Shown here piece by piece: positions 1-8,614 of a DNA stretch of 42,031 nucleotides. A model generated the notes under the pieces. That model did no database searches. It had not been told where the DNA came from and saw only the letters and a list, made by a program, of their open reading frames with translations. Source of the DNA: an uncultured Eubacteriales bacterium (GTDB lineage: Bacteria > Bacillota > Clostridia > Oscillospirales > Acutalibacteraceae); NCBI GenBank assembly GCA_900317765.1, contig ONID01000019.1, forward strand, positions 1 through 42,031, written 5' to 3'. Positions within the stretch are counted from its first letter, which is position 1. Each line of letters opens with the position of its first letter. The translations under genes and the position numbers were made by a program.

Positions 1-1531
1 GGCTCCTCAAGAAGCTGTCAAACTGCTGGAAGAAATGCAGGAACCCTACAAGGTGGAGCTTTGCAACGAGCATGTTGACAAGGGCGAGAATATCTCCTTC
101 TACAAGCAGGCGGAATTCACCGACCTCTGCGCCGGACCTCACCTCATGAGCGTCGCTCCTGTCAAGGCGTTCAAGCTCACCAACTGCACGGGCGCCTACT
201 GGCGCGGCGACAGCAAGAACAAGATGCTCTGCCGCGTTTACGGCATTTCCTTCCCCAAGGCGGCGCAGCTCGAGGAACACCTCACAATGCTCGAGGAAGC
301 CAAAAAGCGCGACCACAACAAGCTCGGCAGAGAGCTGGAGCTTTTCACGACATCCGACGTCATCGGACAGGGCTTGCCGATTCTGCTGCCCAAAGGCGCG
401 AGAGTCATTCAGCTGCTTCAGAGATTCGTCGAAGACGAGGAACAGAAACGCGGCTGGCTGCTCACAAAGACTCCCTTCATGGCCAAGAGCGACCTTTACA
501 AGATCAGCGGACACTGGGATCACTACAAGGAAGGCATGTTCGTCATGGGCGAGGAAGCCGACGGCAAGGAATGCTTTGCGCTTCGTCCTATGACATGTCC
601 CTTCCAGTATCAGGCATACCTCAACAGAGCGCGTTCCTACCGCGACCTTCCGCTGCGCTACAATGAGACTTCGACGCTCTTCCGCAACGAGGACAGCGGC
701 GAGATGCACGGACTCATCCGCGTGCGTCAGTTCACGATCTCCGAGGGACATCTCATGTGTACGCCGGAGCAGCTCGAGGACGAATTCAAGGGCTGTCTCG
801 AGCTTGCCATCTATATGCTCAAGACACTCGGACTCTATGAGGACGCATCCTACCGCTTCTCCCAGTGGGATCCGAATGACCGCGACAAGTACATCGGCAC
901 AGACGAGCAGTGGGCGGAAGCACAGGGCAAGATGAAGACCATCCTTGATGATCTGGAAATTCCCTACTACGTCGGCATCGGCGAGGCTGCCTTCTACGGT
1001 CCCAAGCTGGACATCCAGATCAAGAACGTCCACGGCAAGGAGGACACGCTCATCACCATCCAGATCGACCAGATGCTCGCCGAGAACTTCGGCATGGAAT
1101 ACACCGACCGCGACGGTACAAGGAAGCGCCCCTATATCATTCACAGAACGTCCATCGGCTGCTACGAGAGAACGCTCGCCTACCTCATTGAGAAATACGC
1201 AGGCGCATTCCCGACATGGCTTGCTCCGATTCAGGTCAAGCTCCTTCCCATCGCCGACAGACACCTCGACTACATCTATGAGGTCAAGAAGGCACTCGAG
1301 GCAAAGGGCATCCGCTGCGAGGTCGACGACCGCAACGAGAAGATCGGCTATAAGATCAGAGAAGCGCAGGTCAAAAAGATCCCCTACATGGTCATTGCCG
1401 GAGACAAGGACATTGAAAACGGCACAGTGGCCATCCGTTCCCGCAAGGACGGTGACGTGGGCGCCATGACTCCCGCGGAATTCGTCGATCTGATCGTCGA
1501 GAAGGTCAGTTCCAAGGTCATCGACTGCTGA
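1..1531 (+). CDS. thrS: Threonyl-tRNA synthetase, 5'-truncated by the window edge
   Basis: Charges tRNA-Thr with threonine in the cytoplasm. The frame is open from base 2, so about 509 C-terminal residues are present out of roughly 640; the TGS domain and part of the editing domain lie off the edge. Visible parts are the end of the SAD editing domain (FTDLCAGPH), the class II catalytic core with motif 2 (LFRNEDSGEMHGL) and motif 3 (GCYERT), and a C-terminal anticodon-binding domain (APIQVKLLPI onward). Cys of MTCPFQ, His of SEGH and His of IIHRT fit the three zinc ligands that bind threonine in the E. coli enzyme. The catalytic motifs differ from E. coli: MTCPFQ instead of MNCPGH, and FTISEGH instead of FTQDDAH. 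I recall this form from other Clostridia but could not check. A terminator follows the stop. Confidence 0.95.
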   Translation, partial: APQEAVKLLEEMQEPYKVELCNEHVDKGENISFYKQAEFTDLCAGPHLMSVAPVKAFKLTNCTGAYWRGDSKNKMLCRVYGISFPKAAQLEEHLTMLEEAKKRDHNKLGRELELFTTSDVIGQGLPILLPKGARVIQLLQRFVEDEEQKRGWLLTKTPFMAKSDLYKISGHWDHYKEGMFVMGEEADGKECFALRPMTCPFQYQAYLNRARSYRDLPLRYNETSTLFRNEDSGEMHGLIRVRQFTISEGHLMCTPEQLEDEFKGCLELAIYMLKTLGLYEDASYRFSQWDPNDRDKYIGTDEQWAEAQGKMKTILDDLEIPYYVGIGEAAFYGPKLDIQIKNVHGKEDTLITIQIDQMLAENFGMEYTDRDGTRKRPYIIHRTSIGCYERTLAYLIEKYAGAFPTWLAPIQVKLLPIADRHLDYIYEVKKALEAKGIRCEVDDRNEKIGYKIREAQVKKIPYMVIAGDKDIENGTVAIRSRKDGDVGAMTPAEFVDLIVEKVSSKVIDC

Positions 1532-1558
1532 TCAATTAATTACAACGCAAATGTCTTT

Positions 1559-1605
1559 ATTCCTTCACCGACACTTTCACTCGTCGGTGAAGGAATTATT
1601 CTATA
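1559..1605 (+). terminator. Rho-independent terminator after thrS
   Basis: A 14-bp perfect stem (1559-1572 with 1583-1596, core CCTTCACCGAC) encloses a 10-nt loop and is followed by a T-rich stretch. It lies between the thrS stop and the next start. Confidence 0.8.
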
Positions 1606-1620
1606 TAAAGCGGTGATTTT

Positions 1621-2589
1621 ATGAAAATAACTGTGCTTGATATGGACACCGCAGCCATAGGCGGCGACATATCTTTGGACGCACTTGCGGAACTGGGCGA
1701 ATTAAAAGTATACGGCAAGACCGGCAGAGAGGATACCGCCGGACTGATAGCGGATTCCGACGCGGTGATATGCAACAAAACGCGCATTACCCGTGAGGTA
1801 ATGGAAAGCTGTCCGAATTTGAAATATGTCGGTCTGATGGGAACCGGCTTCGATCAGGTGGAGCTTTCCGCTGCCGACGAGCTGGGAATAACCGTCTGCA
1901 ATGTGCCTGCCTACTCGTCCGATGCGGTGGCGCAGCATACCTTCGGTCTGATACTCAATTATTACGGCAGAATTGCCGAATACACCGCCGACTGCGCTTC
2001 AGGCGGCTGGACAAAGAAGAAATATTTGTCGGTATTCGGAAGACCGATGCATGAGCTGAGCGGAAAAACCATAGGGCTGATCGGATGCGGCGGCATAGGG
2101 AAAAAGGTTGCAAGGATAGCCGAAGCCTTCGGTATGAAGGTGCTTGTCTTCAACCGCAATCCCGAACGGCTGAAGGACATCTCCTATGTGACAAGCGTTC
2201 CGCTTGAACATCTTCTGAATGAATCGGACATCGTATCCATTCACTGTCCCCTGAATGAACACACACGTGAACTGATAAACCGTCACACGCTCTCCATGAT
2301 GAAGCCCACCGCACTGCTTGTCAACACATCACGCGGAGGAATCATCCATGAAGCTGATCTGGCGGATGCACTCAACGAAGGAATCATCGCGGCGGCTTCC
2401 GTGGATGTGCTGACCGAGGAACCAATGTCAGATCACACACCGCTCAGAACGGCAAAGAATATTGTCTTTACCCCTCACGTAGCCTGGGCGCCATTGGAGA
2501 CCCGTCAAAGACTTTTTAACACCGTCACGGAGAATCTGAAGGCGTTTTTAGCGGGAAAGCCTCAGAATACCGTTCATTCCGAAAGATAA
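1621..2589 (+). CDS. D-isomer-specific 2-hydroxyacid dehydrogenase (hydroxypyruvate/glycerate reductase-like)
   Basis: A 322-aa cytoplasmic NAD(P)-dependent oxidoreductase of the D-2-hydroxyacid dehydrogenase family, which interconverts 2-keto and D-2-hydroxy acids. The Rossmann nucleotide-binding loop is GLIGCGGIGKKVA near residues 150-162. The catalytic triad is visible as Arg in VNTSRGGI, Glu in VLTEEP and His in TPHVAWA. The lengths and spacing match hydroxypyruvate reductase/glycerate dehydrogenase types better than SerA, because there is no C-terminal ACT domain. The substrate cannot be fixed from sequence. The gene sits alone between two terminators, so it is probably monocistronic. 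The ribosome site upstream of the ATG is weak (AAAGCGGTG). Confidence 0.88.
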   Translation: MKITVLDMDTAAIGGDISLDALAELGELKVYGKTGREDTAGLIADSDAVICNKTRITREVMESCPNLKYVGLMGTGFDQVELSAADELGITVCNVPAYSSDAVAQHTFGLILNYYGRIAEYTADCASGGWTKKKYLSVFGRPMHELSGKTIGLIGCGGIGKKVARIAEAFGMKVLVFNRNPERLKDISYVTSVPLEHLLNESDIVSIHCPLNEHTRELINRHTLSMMKPTALLVNTSRGGIIHEADLADALNEGIIAAASVDVLTEEPMSDHTPLRTAKNIVFTPHVAWAPLETRQRLFNTVTENLKAFLAGKPQNTVHSER

Positions 2590-2607
2590 ATTTCATACCG
2601 CACAAAG

Positions 2608-2650
2608 CCCCGGACGTCCAAGAATTCTGTTGTCCGGGGTCTTTTTCGTT
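2608..2650 (+). terminator. Rho-independent terminator after the dehydrogenase gene
   Basis: An 8-bp GC-rich stem (CCCCGGAC 2608-2615 with GTCCGGGG 2632-2639) is followed by TCTTTTTCGTTT. Confidence 0.85.
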
Positions 2651-2707
2651 TCCTTTTGGAAAAAATAAAAATATCCAATAAAAAACAAAAAATTAATCAA
2701 AAAACAC

Positions 2708-2736
2708 TTCATTTTTATGCAATTGTATGATATAAT
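2708..2736 (+). promoter_or_regulatory. Candidate sigma-A promoter of hprK
   Basis: The -10 is a perfect TATAAT at 2731-2736 with an extended TGA in front. A poor -35 (TTCATT, 2708-2713) lies 17 nt upstream. The predicted start of transcription is 60-70 nt before the hprK start codon, just after a terminator. Confidence 0.55.
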
Positions 2737-2807
2737 TACAATAACTATAGTTGCGAGAATTATATTTCCAAGCAAGAAATAAATCTATAAACGAAAGGTC
2801 GTATAAT

Positions 2808-3776
2808 ATGGCAATTACTTTCACAGTTTCTCTTGCGAAGATCATCAAGGAATTTTCGCTTGAAACCGTCTATCTCGAAAAAAATCCCGAGGAAGTGCTC
2901 ATTTCGTCCAATGAAGTCAACCGCCCGGGCGTTGAGCTGACGGGTTTCTTTGACTTTTACGACAACGGACGCATTTTGGTCTGCGGAAACACCGAAATGG
3001 CATATCTCGGCGGCTTCACGGCAGAACAAAGGGCCAAGTGCCTGGATGATCTGATGTCAAAAGGCGCGCCTGCGCTCATTCTCTGCCGCAGCTTTGAACC
3101 GTTTGAGGAGATGCTCGACGCTGCCAAGAAGTACAACATGCCTATTTTCGTAACTCCCGAACCTACTTCACAGTTTATGTCCGATCTCATCGCGCTGCTG
3201 AATGTCGAACTGGCTCCGAGAGTTACCCGCCACGGCGTTCTGGTGGAGGTCTACGGCGAAGGCATTCTGCTGCTCGGCGATAGCGGCGTCGGTAAGAGCG
3301 AAACCGCCATCGAGCTGGTCAAGAGAGGTCACCGTCTCATTGCGGACGACGCTGTGGAGATCCGCAAGGTTTCCAACAAGACCCTCGTCGGCTCCGCTCC
3401 GGCGAACATCCGCCACTTCATCGAGCTCCGCGGCATCGGCATCATCAACGCCCGCCGTATATTCGGTATGGGCTCGGTAAAAATCACCGAGAAGATTGAC
3501 CTCGTGATAGCGCTGGAAAACTGGGATCCCGAAAAGGTCTATGACCGCATGGGCATGGAGAATGAATACACCGAGCTTTTAGGCAATAAGCTGCCCATGC
3601 TGACCATCCCCGTCAAACCCGGTCGAAACCTCGCCATCATCATTGAGGTCGCAGCCATGAACAACCGTCAGAAGAAGATGGGCTACAACGCAGCGCAGGA
3701 GCTTCTGCACAATTTAGGAATGGACGTCGTTCCCACCACCCCCGAAGTAAAGGAAGAGTGGGACAGCTTCAGCTGA
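2808..3776 (+). CDS. hprK: HPr kinase/phosphorylase
   Basis: Phosphorylates and dephosphorylates Ser46 of the PTS carrier HPr, setting carbon catabolite control in Firmicutes. The product is 322 aa. The N-terminal domain covers roughly residues 1-130. The catalytic P-loop GDSGVGKS is at about 157-164, preceded by the conserved His in TRHG (about 142). The HprK signature ELRGIGIINARRIFG and the C-terminal K-loop region (IPVKPGRN) are present. The frame is open further upstream, but the ATG at 2808 is chosen because GAAAGG at 2792-2797 gives a proper ribosome site and MAITFTVSLAKI matches family N-termini. The ROK glucokinase follows directly, so two sugar-metabolism control points are adjacent. 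Confidence 0.95.
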   Translation: MAITFTVSLAKIIKEFSLETVYLEKNPEEVLISSNEVNRPGVELTGFFDFYDNGRILVCGNTEMAYLGGFTAEQRAKCLDDLMSKGAPALILCRSFEPFEEMLDAAKKYNMPIFVTPEPTSQFMSDLIALLNVELAPRVTRHGVLVEVYGEGILLLGDSGVGKSETAIELVKRGHRLIADDAVEIRKVSNKTLVGSAPANIRHFIELRGIGIINARRIFGMGSVKITEKIDLVIALENWDPEKVYDRMGMENEYTELLGNKLPMLTIPVKPGRNLAIIIEVAAMNNRQKKMGYNAAQELLHNLGMDVVPTTPEVKEEWDSFS

Positions 3777-3885
3777 TGCTTTTTTTGTACGTTTTATCAT
3801 ATTATTTTCGTAAATTAATGCATGAGTACATTTTTTCATTATGTGCTGTGTGTTAAACAATAATATATTGTTGAGGTGTATGTAT

Positions 3886-4854
3886 ATGTACAATCTTGGT
3901 ATTGATCTTGGCGGCATGAGCGTCAAGGTCGGAGTTGTTGACGAAAACAATTCAATCATTGGCAAGGCTGCCGTTCCCACCAATTCCCCCAATCAGCCGC
4001 CGCGTCCCGCTGACGACATCATGGACGACATCGCTACCGCGTGCCATCTTGCTGTGGAAAACGCCGGCGTGAGCTTCGATGAGGTGGAGCACATCGGTTT
4101 AGGCTGCCCCGGATCGGTCAATTCCAGCACAGGTATGCTTGAATTCTCAGGCAATTTGGGTATGAAGAATTATCCCGTTGCCGATAAGCTGGAGGAACGT
4201 CTCGGACGCAAGGTGTTCATTGAGAACGACGCCAATGCCGCTGCATTCGGCGAGTCCATCGCAGGTGCTGCCAAAGGAGCAAAGAACGCGGTATGTGTCA
4301 CGCTTGGCACAGGCGTAGGCGGCGGCATCATCATTGACGGCAAGATCTACAGCGGTTCGAATTATGCGGGCGGTGAACTGGGACACATGGTCATCGTCGC
4401 CGACGGCAGACACTGCACCTGCGGCAGAGACGGATGCTGGGAGGCCTATGCCTCTGCGTCTGCACTGATCTACCAGACACAGCTCAAAATGCTCGATAAC
4501 AAGACCTCTTCCATGTGGAATATCGTCGACGGAGACCTGAGAAACGTCAACGGCAAGACTGCGTTTGACGCCTATCGCATGGGCGACAAGGCGGGCTGCG
4601 AGGTTGTGGACAGATATATCTTCTACATAGCCTGCGGCGTGGCAAACGTCATCAATATTTTCCAGCCCGACATCATCTGCATCGGCGGCGGCGTGAGCAA
4701 GGAAGGCGACACCCTTTTAGCGCCTCTGATGGGATATGTCAACAAGGAGCGTTTCGGCAAGAACCTTGCCAAGCAGACCGAGATTGTCGTTGCCAAGCTC
4801 GGCAATGACGCGGGCATTATCGGCGCGGCCAATCTTTATCTGAACGCCGAATAA
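3886..4854 (+). CDS. glcK: ROK-family glucokinase
   Basis: ATP-dependent sugar kinase, most likely forming glucose-6-phosphate in the cytoplasm. It is 322 aa. It has the N-terminal phosphate-binding motif GIDLGGMSVKVG, the catalytic Asp in IENDANAAAFGE, the glycine-rich TLGTGVGGGIIIDG, the sugar-contact ExGH (GELGHM) and the ROK zinc motif CTCGRDGCWE. Three ATGs are in frame near the 5' end. The one at 3886 is preferred because GAGGTG (3873-3878) sits 7 nt away, whereas 3880 is too close and 3841 has no ribosome site. Other ROK substrates such as ManNAc cannot be excluded, but the motif set is that of the Firmicutes glucokinases. Confidence 0.88.
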   Translation: MYNLGIDLGGMSVKVGVVDENNSIIGKAAVPTNSPNQPPRPADDIMDDIATACHLAVENAGVSFDEVEHIGLGCPGSVNSSTGMLEFSGNLGMKNYPVADKLEERLGRKVFIENDANAAAFGESIAGAAKGAKNAVCVTLGTGVGGGIIIDGKIYSGSNYAGGELGHMVIVADGRHCTCGRDGCWEAYASASALIYQTQLKMLDNKTSSMWNIVDGDLRNVNGKTAFDAYRMGDKAGCEVVDRYIFYIACGVANVINIFQPDIICIGGGVSKEGDTLLAPLMGYVNKERFGKNLAKQTEIVVAKLGNDAGIIGAANLYLNAE

Positions 4855-4926
4855 TCATTTTTATTGTTCCGCTCCTTCATCATCAATCATATTATAAAAT
4901 AATACATCCGGAGGAATTAATATCTG

Positions 4927-5844
4927 ATGGCAAATCAATATCTGCAATACAAACCCCTTTTCGAGAGCTTTGGCTGCGAGGTCAAAGCAGACGAACCCAT
5001 GAAAAACCACACATCATTCAAAATAGGAGGCTGTGCCGATCTTTTCGTCACAGTCGGAGATGAACGGCAGCTTTCTTCCGCTATCGGATTATGCAAGGAG
5101 AAGAATATCCCGCTCTTTGTGCTGGGCAACGGGTCAAATCTGCTGGTTTCGGACAAGGGAATAAGGGGCGTTGTGCTCAGACTCAGCGGACAATTCTGTG
5201 CCATCGGATTCAATGACGACGGAACTATCCATTGCGGCGCAGGTGCGCAGCTCTCCAAGCTGTGTGCCTTTGCGCTGGAGCATTCGCTCACGGGTCTGGA
5301 ATTCGCTTGGGGAATTCCAGGCTCGTGCGGCGGTGCGGCCTTCATGGACGCAGGCGCGTACGGCGGCGAGATGAAGGACGTTGTCTTTTGCTGCGAACAT
5401 ATCGACCTCCGCACAGGCGAATGCGGCAGCTTTTCGGGTGAGAAACTGGATTTTGCATACCGTCACAGCGTTTATTCGGGCGGCGGATATGTCATTACAG
5501 CGCTCCAGGTGCGTCTGGAAAAGGGAAACAAAGAGGAAATCAGGGCTAAAATGGACGATCTGATGGGTCGCCGCAAGGATAAGCAGCCTTTGGAATATCC
5601 AAGCGCGGGAAGCATCTTCAAACGCCCTGTCGGGTACTTTGCGGGCGGACTCATCGAACAGTGCGGACTGAAAGGCGCACAGGTAGGCGGCGCACAGGTC
5701 AGCCCCAAGCACGCCGGATTTATTGTCAATGTCGGCGGTGCCACCTGCGAGGACGTTTTGGGATTAATTGCGGATATTCAGAAAACCGTAAGGGAAGAAT
5801 CGGGAGTAGAACTGGAATGCGAAGTACGAAAAACAGGGGAATAG
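4927..5844 (+). CDS. murB: UDP-N-acetylenolpyruvoylglucosamine reductase
   Basis: FAD-dependent enzyme that reduces UDP-GlcNAc-enolpyruvate to UDP-MurNAc with NADPH, the second committed step of peptidoglycan precursor synthesis in the cytoplasm. The product is 305 aa. FAD-binding motifs are VLGNGSNLLVSDKGIRG near residues 60-76 and GIPGSCGGAAFMDAGAYGGE near 120-140. The catalytic Ser lies in PSAGSIFKRP, and the C-terminal substrate lid ends in a conserved acidic segment. A strong GGAGGA ribosome site is at 4910-4915. In Clostridia murB often leads a murB-rapZ-yvcK-whiA cluster. Here a broken transposase lies between murB and rapZ. Confidence 0.95.
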   Translation: MANQYLQYKPLFESFGCEVKADEPMKNHTSFKIGGCADLFVTVGDERQLSSAIGLCKEKNIPLFVLGNGSNLLVSDKGIRGVVLRLSGQFCAIGFNDDGTIHCGAGAQLSKLCAFALEHSLTGLEFAWGIPGSCGGAAFMDAGAYGGEMKDVVFCCEHIDLRTGECGSFSGEKLDFAYRHSVYSGGGYVITALQVRLEKGNKEEIRAKMDDLMGRRKDKQPLEYPSAGSIFKRPVGYFAGGLIEQCGLKGAQVGGAQVSPKHAGFIVNVGGATCEDVLGLIADIQKTVREESGVELECEVRKTGE

Positions 5845-5884
5845 CAGGCATATGGTTATTTGATGCAAAGGGATGGCGATCATC

Positions 5885-6341
5885 ATGGGAGAAGGATACC
5901 CGATCGTCAAGCTGAAGCTTGATGTGATCTTCAAAAGTCTGACCAAAGATCAACAACGTCAGAAAAAACAAGGCGATGGAGGACTGGCTGCATCTTATCA
6001 ACGCGGAAACGGAGGATGAGCTTATGGCAATTCAGCAGACTACAGTGATTCCGGAGGTAAGAAATACAATTGTTAAGCTGCGCCAAATGAGTGCAGACGA
6101 AAAAATCCGCATGGAAGCCTTTTACCGCGAAAAGCGCCTCCACGACGAGGCAAGCGCTTTAGGAAGTGCAAGACGCGAGGGCAGAGCAGAAGGTATTGCC
6201 GAGGGCAGAGCAGAAGACATTGCAGAAGGCAGAGCAGAGGGCATCGAGCTTGGAGCAAAATCTTACAAAGACAGCCTTATCGAGAAATGGCGCAAAGCGG
6301 GTATGACAGACGAACAGATAAAGGAATTGCTGGATGAATGA
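5885..6341 (+). pseudogene. Remnant of Rpn-family (PD-(D/E)XK) recombination-promoting nuclease/transposase
   Basis: Two pieces of one protein family lie in different frames. The N-terminal piece starts at the ATG at 5885 and carries the typical opening VKLKLDVIFKSL, then runs into a stop near 6018. The C-terminal piece, open from about 5943 to 6341, carries the family tail: INAETEDELM, a region ending REKRLHDEASALG, and the alternating RAEGIAEG coiled repeats before a short helical end. The whole nuclease centre of the usual ~300-aa protein (about 150-200 residues) is missing. This is an internal deletion plus frameshift, so no nuclease activity is expected. The C-terminal fragment, from the ATG at 5976 (121 aa), could still be translated because it has an open frame. 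These genes are abundant accessory elements in gut Clostridia. Confidence 0.75.
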
Positions 6342-6383
6342 CGAAAGCGCAAAAACAAAAGGAATTACTTCGGAGGAAATAAT

Positions 6384-7241
6384 ATGGAGTTTCTAATAGT
6401 GACGGGACTGTCCGGCGCCGGAAAATCGCTGGTAGTGGACGCGCTCGAGGATATAGGGTATTATTGCGTTGACAACATGCCGCCTGTGATGATACTGCGG
6501 TTCTATCGCATATGCCTGAATTCGCAGGAAGAATTTGACAAAGTGGCTGTGGTCACAGATATTCGCGGCGGCGAACCATTCCGCACGCTTATTACCGATC
6601 TTGAAGTGCTTAAAATAGAAAAAAAGCCGTTTAAGGTATTATATATTAATTGCAGCAAACATGTGCTGCTCAACCGATACAAAGAAACCCGGCGCAAGCA
6701 TCCTCTCGCTGAGGAATTTGAAGGCTCTGTCGAAATGGCGATCGAAGAGGAAATCAAAATGCTTGAACCTGCCTATAAGATGTCTGATTACCTGATCGAC
6801 ACCACTGAGCTTTCACCCGCGCAGCTCAAAGAACGCGTCAAGGAGATGTTCGGCGGCAGTGTTTCTGCGCAGATGGTCATCCGTGTCATGTCCTTCGGAT
6901 TCAAGTACGGACCAAACAAAGAGGCTGATCTGATATTCGACGTGCGCTGCTTCCCGAATCCCTACTATGTGCCGGAACTGAAGCACCACACAGGGTTGGA
7001 GAGCTGCGTCAGGGAATACGTGATGAACGACGACTCGACCATGGGCTTTTTAAGCCGTCTGTATGATATGATTGACTACCTTCTTCCGCTCTACAAAAAA
7101 GAAGGCAAGAGCGAACTTGTCATAGCGATGGGCTGCACAGGCGGCAAGCACCGTTCGGTGACGATTGCCGAAAACTTAGGCGGTTATCTCGCGTCCAAGG
7201 GCAACAAGGTTATTATTTCTCACAGAGATATCAATAAATAA
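6384..7241 (+). CDS. rapZ: RapZ/YvcJ-family nucleotide-binding protein (RNase adapter)
   Basis: P-loop ATP/GTP-binding protein of 285 aa. In E. coli the homologue guides RNase E to the sRNA GlmZ and senses GlcN6P; in Firmicutes the YvcJ homologue has a less defined role in envelope and competence control. Walker A is GLSGAGKS at about residues 8-15, and VTDIRGG is the second conserved motif. The C-terminal RNA/ligand-binding half ends with the family hallmark MGCTGGKHRSVTIAE. GGAGGAAA stands 7-9 nt before the ATG. The usual yvcK gene between rapZ and whiA is absent. Confidence 0.94.
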   Translation: MEFLIVTGLSGAGKSLVVDALEDIGYYCVDNMPPVMILRFYRICLNSQEEFDKVAVVTDIRGGEPFRTLITDLEVLKIEKKPFKVLYINCSKHVLLNRYKETRRKHPLAEEFEGSVEMAIEEEIKMLEPAYKMSDYLIDTTELSPAQLKERVKEMFGGSVSAQMVIRVMSFGFKYGPNKEADLIFDVRCFPNPYYVPELKHHTGLESCVREYVMNDDSTMGFLSRLYDMIDYLLPLYKKEGKSELVIAMGCTGGKHRSVTIAENLGGYLASKGNKVIISHRDINK

Positions 7242-7270
7242 TCGCAATAAGGCAGGGATTTGAGAGCGAT

Positions 7271-8152
7271 ATGTCATATTCAACAGTAGCAAAAAACGAA
7301 TTGTGCCAGATAAGACCGGAAAGCGACTGCTGCGCACTGGCGGAGGCTTACGGTCTTTTGCTGTATTCGCGGCTGCTCAGTGAGGGGCATGATTCATACG
7401 CCACCGAAACAAAGGAAATTGCCATGCTGATGGGAGAAACGACGGCTTCCGTCTGCGGAGTCTACACTGATGTGATTACTCTTCCCAAGTCGAACAGCAA
7501 CGGTCACAGATACATCGTCAAGATTCCCAATGCCGAGCAGAAAAAGCTGATCTGTTCCAGATTTGCAGGAACAAACGGCGGCATTTTAGATAAGGAATGC
7601 TGCGTCGCGGCATTCCTGCGAGGCGTTTTTATCGTATGCGGCACAGTCACCGAACCGAGCAGGGATTACCATATGGAATTCCTGGCAGGCAGTGAACGTC
7701 GGTGTGAAATTCTCTCGGACACACTCGGGCGCATCGGCCTTCACGGAAACAAGCTGCAAAGAGGTGACAGATGGCTGTTCTATATCAAAGGCGCAGACGA
7801 CATTATCAGTCTGATGAAAAAAATGGGATCCATGTACTCTGTGCAAAGCATAGAACAGACCAAAAATGTGCGCGATTTCCGCAACAATGCAAACCGCCTT
7901 GTCAACTGTGACCAGGCCAATATCGACCGCACACTGTCGGCTTCAGCCCAGCAGTGTGCAGCTATCCGCAGATTAATTCAAAAATGCGGGTACATCGGCA
8001 TTCCGCCCGAACTGAGGGAGATCGCTCGGCTTCGGCTGGAAAACCCCGAAATGACTCTCCGGGAACTGAGCGAGAGCCTGAGCGAACCCATCACACGCAG
8101 CGGCGTCAATCACCGGCTCAAAAAGCTCATAGAGCTTGCCGATGAAATATAA
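7271..8152 (+). CDS. whiA: DNA-binding protein WhiA
   Basis: Homologue of the Streptomyces sporulation regulator WhiA. In Firmicutes it is a conserved nucleoid-associated protein tied to cell division and chromosome segregation. The 293-aa product has an N-terminal LAGLIDADG-like domain (opening MSYSTVAKNELCQI) and a C-terminal helix-turn-helix, seen in LRELSESLSEPITRSGVNHRLKKL near residues 258-285. It starts 29 nt after the rapZ stop with a weak ribosome site, which suggests one transcript. It is of normal length with no lesion. Confidence 0.94.
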   Translation: MSYSTVAKNELCQIRPESDCCALAEAYGLLLYSRLLSEGHDSYATETKEIAMLMGETTASVCGVYTDVITLPKSNSNGHRYIVKIPNAEQKKLICSRFAGTNGGILDKECCVAAFLRGVFIVCGTVTEPSRDYHMEFLAGSERRCEILSDTLGRIGLHGNKLQRGDRWLFYIKGADDIISLMKKMGSMYSVQSIEQTKNVRDFRNNANRLVNCDQANIDRTLSASAQQCAAIRRLIQKCGYIGIPPELREIARLRLENPEMTLRELSESLSEPITRSGVNHRLKKLIELADEI

Positions 8153-8169
8153 GAAAAGAGGCGTTATAT

Positions 8170-8556
8170 ATGATACATTCCTTCAATATGAAAAACGCGG
8201 ACAAACCATACCTGACCCAGTCGGAAAACGGCATCGACGGTTTTGAACCCATTGTGGCTGACAGCCGCGCACAGCAGGGCGTGAGCAATATGTCGCCGTC
8301 GGAGCTTTTTGAAGCGGCGCTTGCAAGCTGCACCAACATGACGGTGAGCGGCGTTCTGCGCAAGCGAGGCATACCCTATGACGACATTTTTGTCGATGTG
8401 AAGATGGATACGGAAAACGGAAGAACAGTGATCACACGGACGGTAAGAGTCAATTCTGACGCTCCCGAAGCCGACGTAATAGCCGCCGTTGAGCGCGCCA
8501 AAAACTGCCATCTCTATAAAGTGCTCACCGGAGAGATAGAAGTGGCAGACGAATAA
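8170..8556 (+). CDS. OsmC/Ohr-family peroxiredoxin-like protein
   Basis: A 128-aa cytoplasmic protein of the OsmC fold, a thiol peroxidase family that removes organic hydroperoxides or reacts with reactive sulfur. The two redox cysteines are present in the expected places: Cys54 in LASCTNMTV and Cys113 in KNCHLYKVL. An AGAGG site at 8157-8161 supports the ATG at 8170. It follows whiA by only 17 nt. Whether it is Ohr, OsmC or YhfA type cannot be settled. The short C-terminal HLYKVL pattern resembles YhfA/OsmC-like proteins more than Ohr. Confidence 0.82.
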   Translation: MIHSFNMKNADKPYLTQSENGIDGFEPIVADSRAQQGVSNMSPSELFEAALASCTNMTVSGVLRKRGIPYDDIFVDVKMDTENGRTVITRTVRVNSDAPEADVIAAVERAKNCHLYKVLTGEIEVADE

Positions 8557-8614
8557 TTTGCAGACAAGAATCCAGATTTGTTTTTTACTCCGATTGTAAA
8601 GAGGTGCTTCAAAA

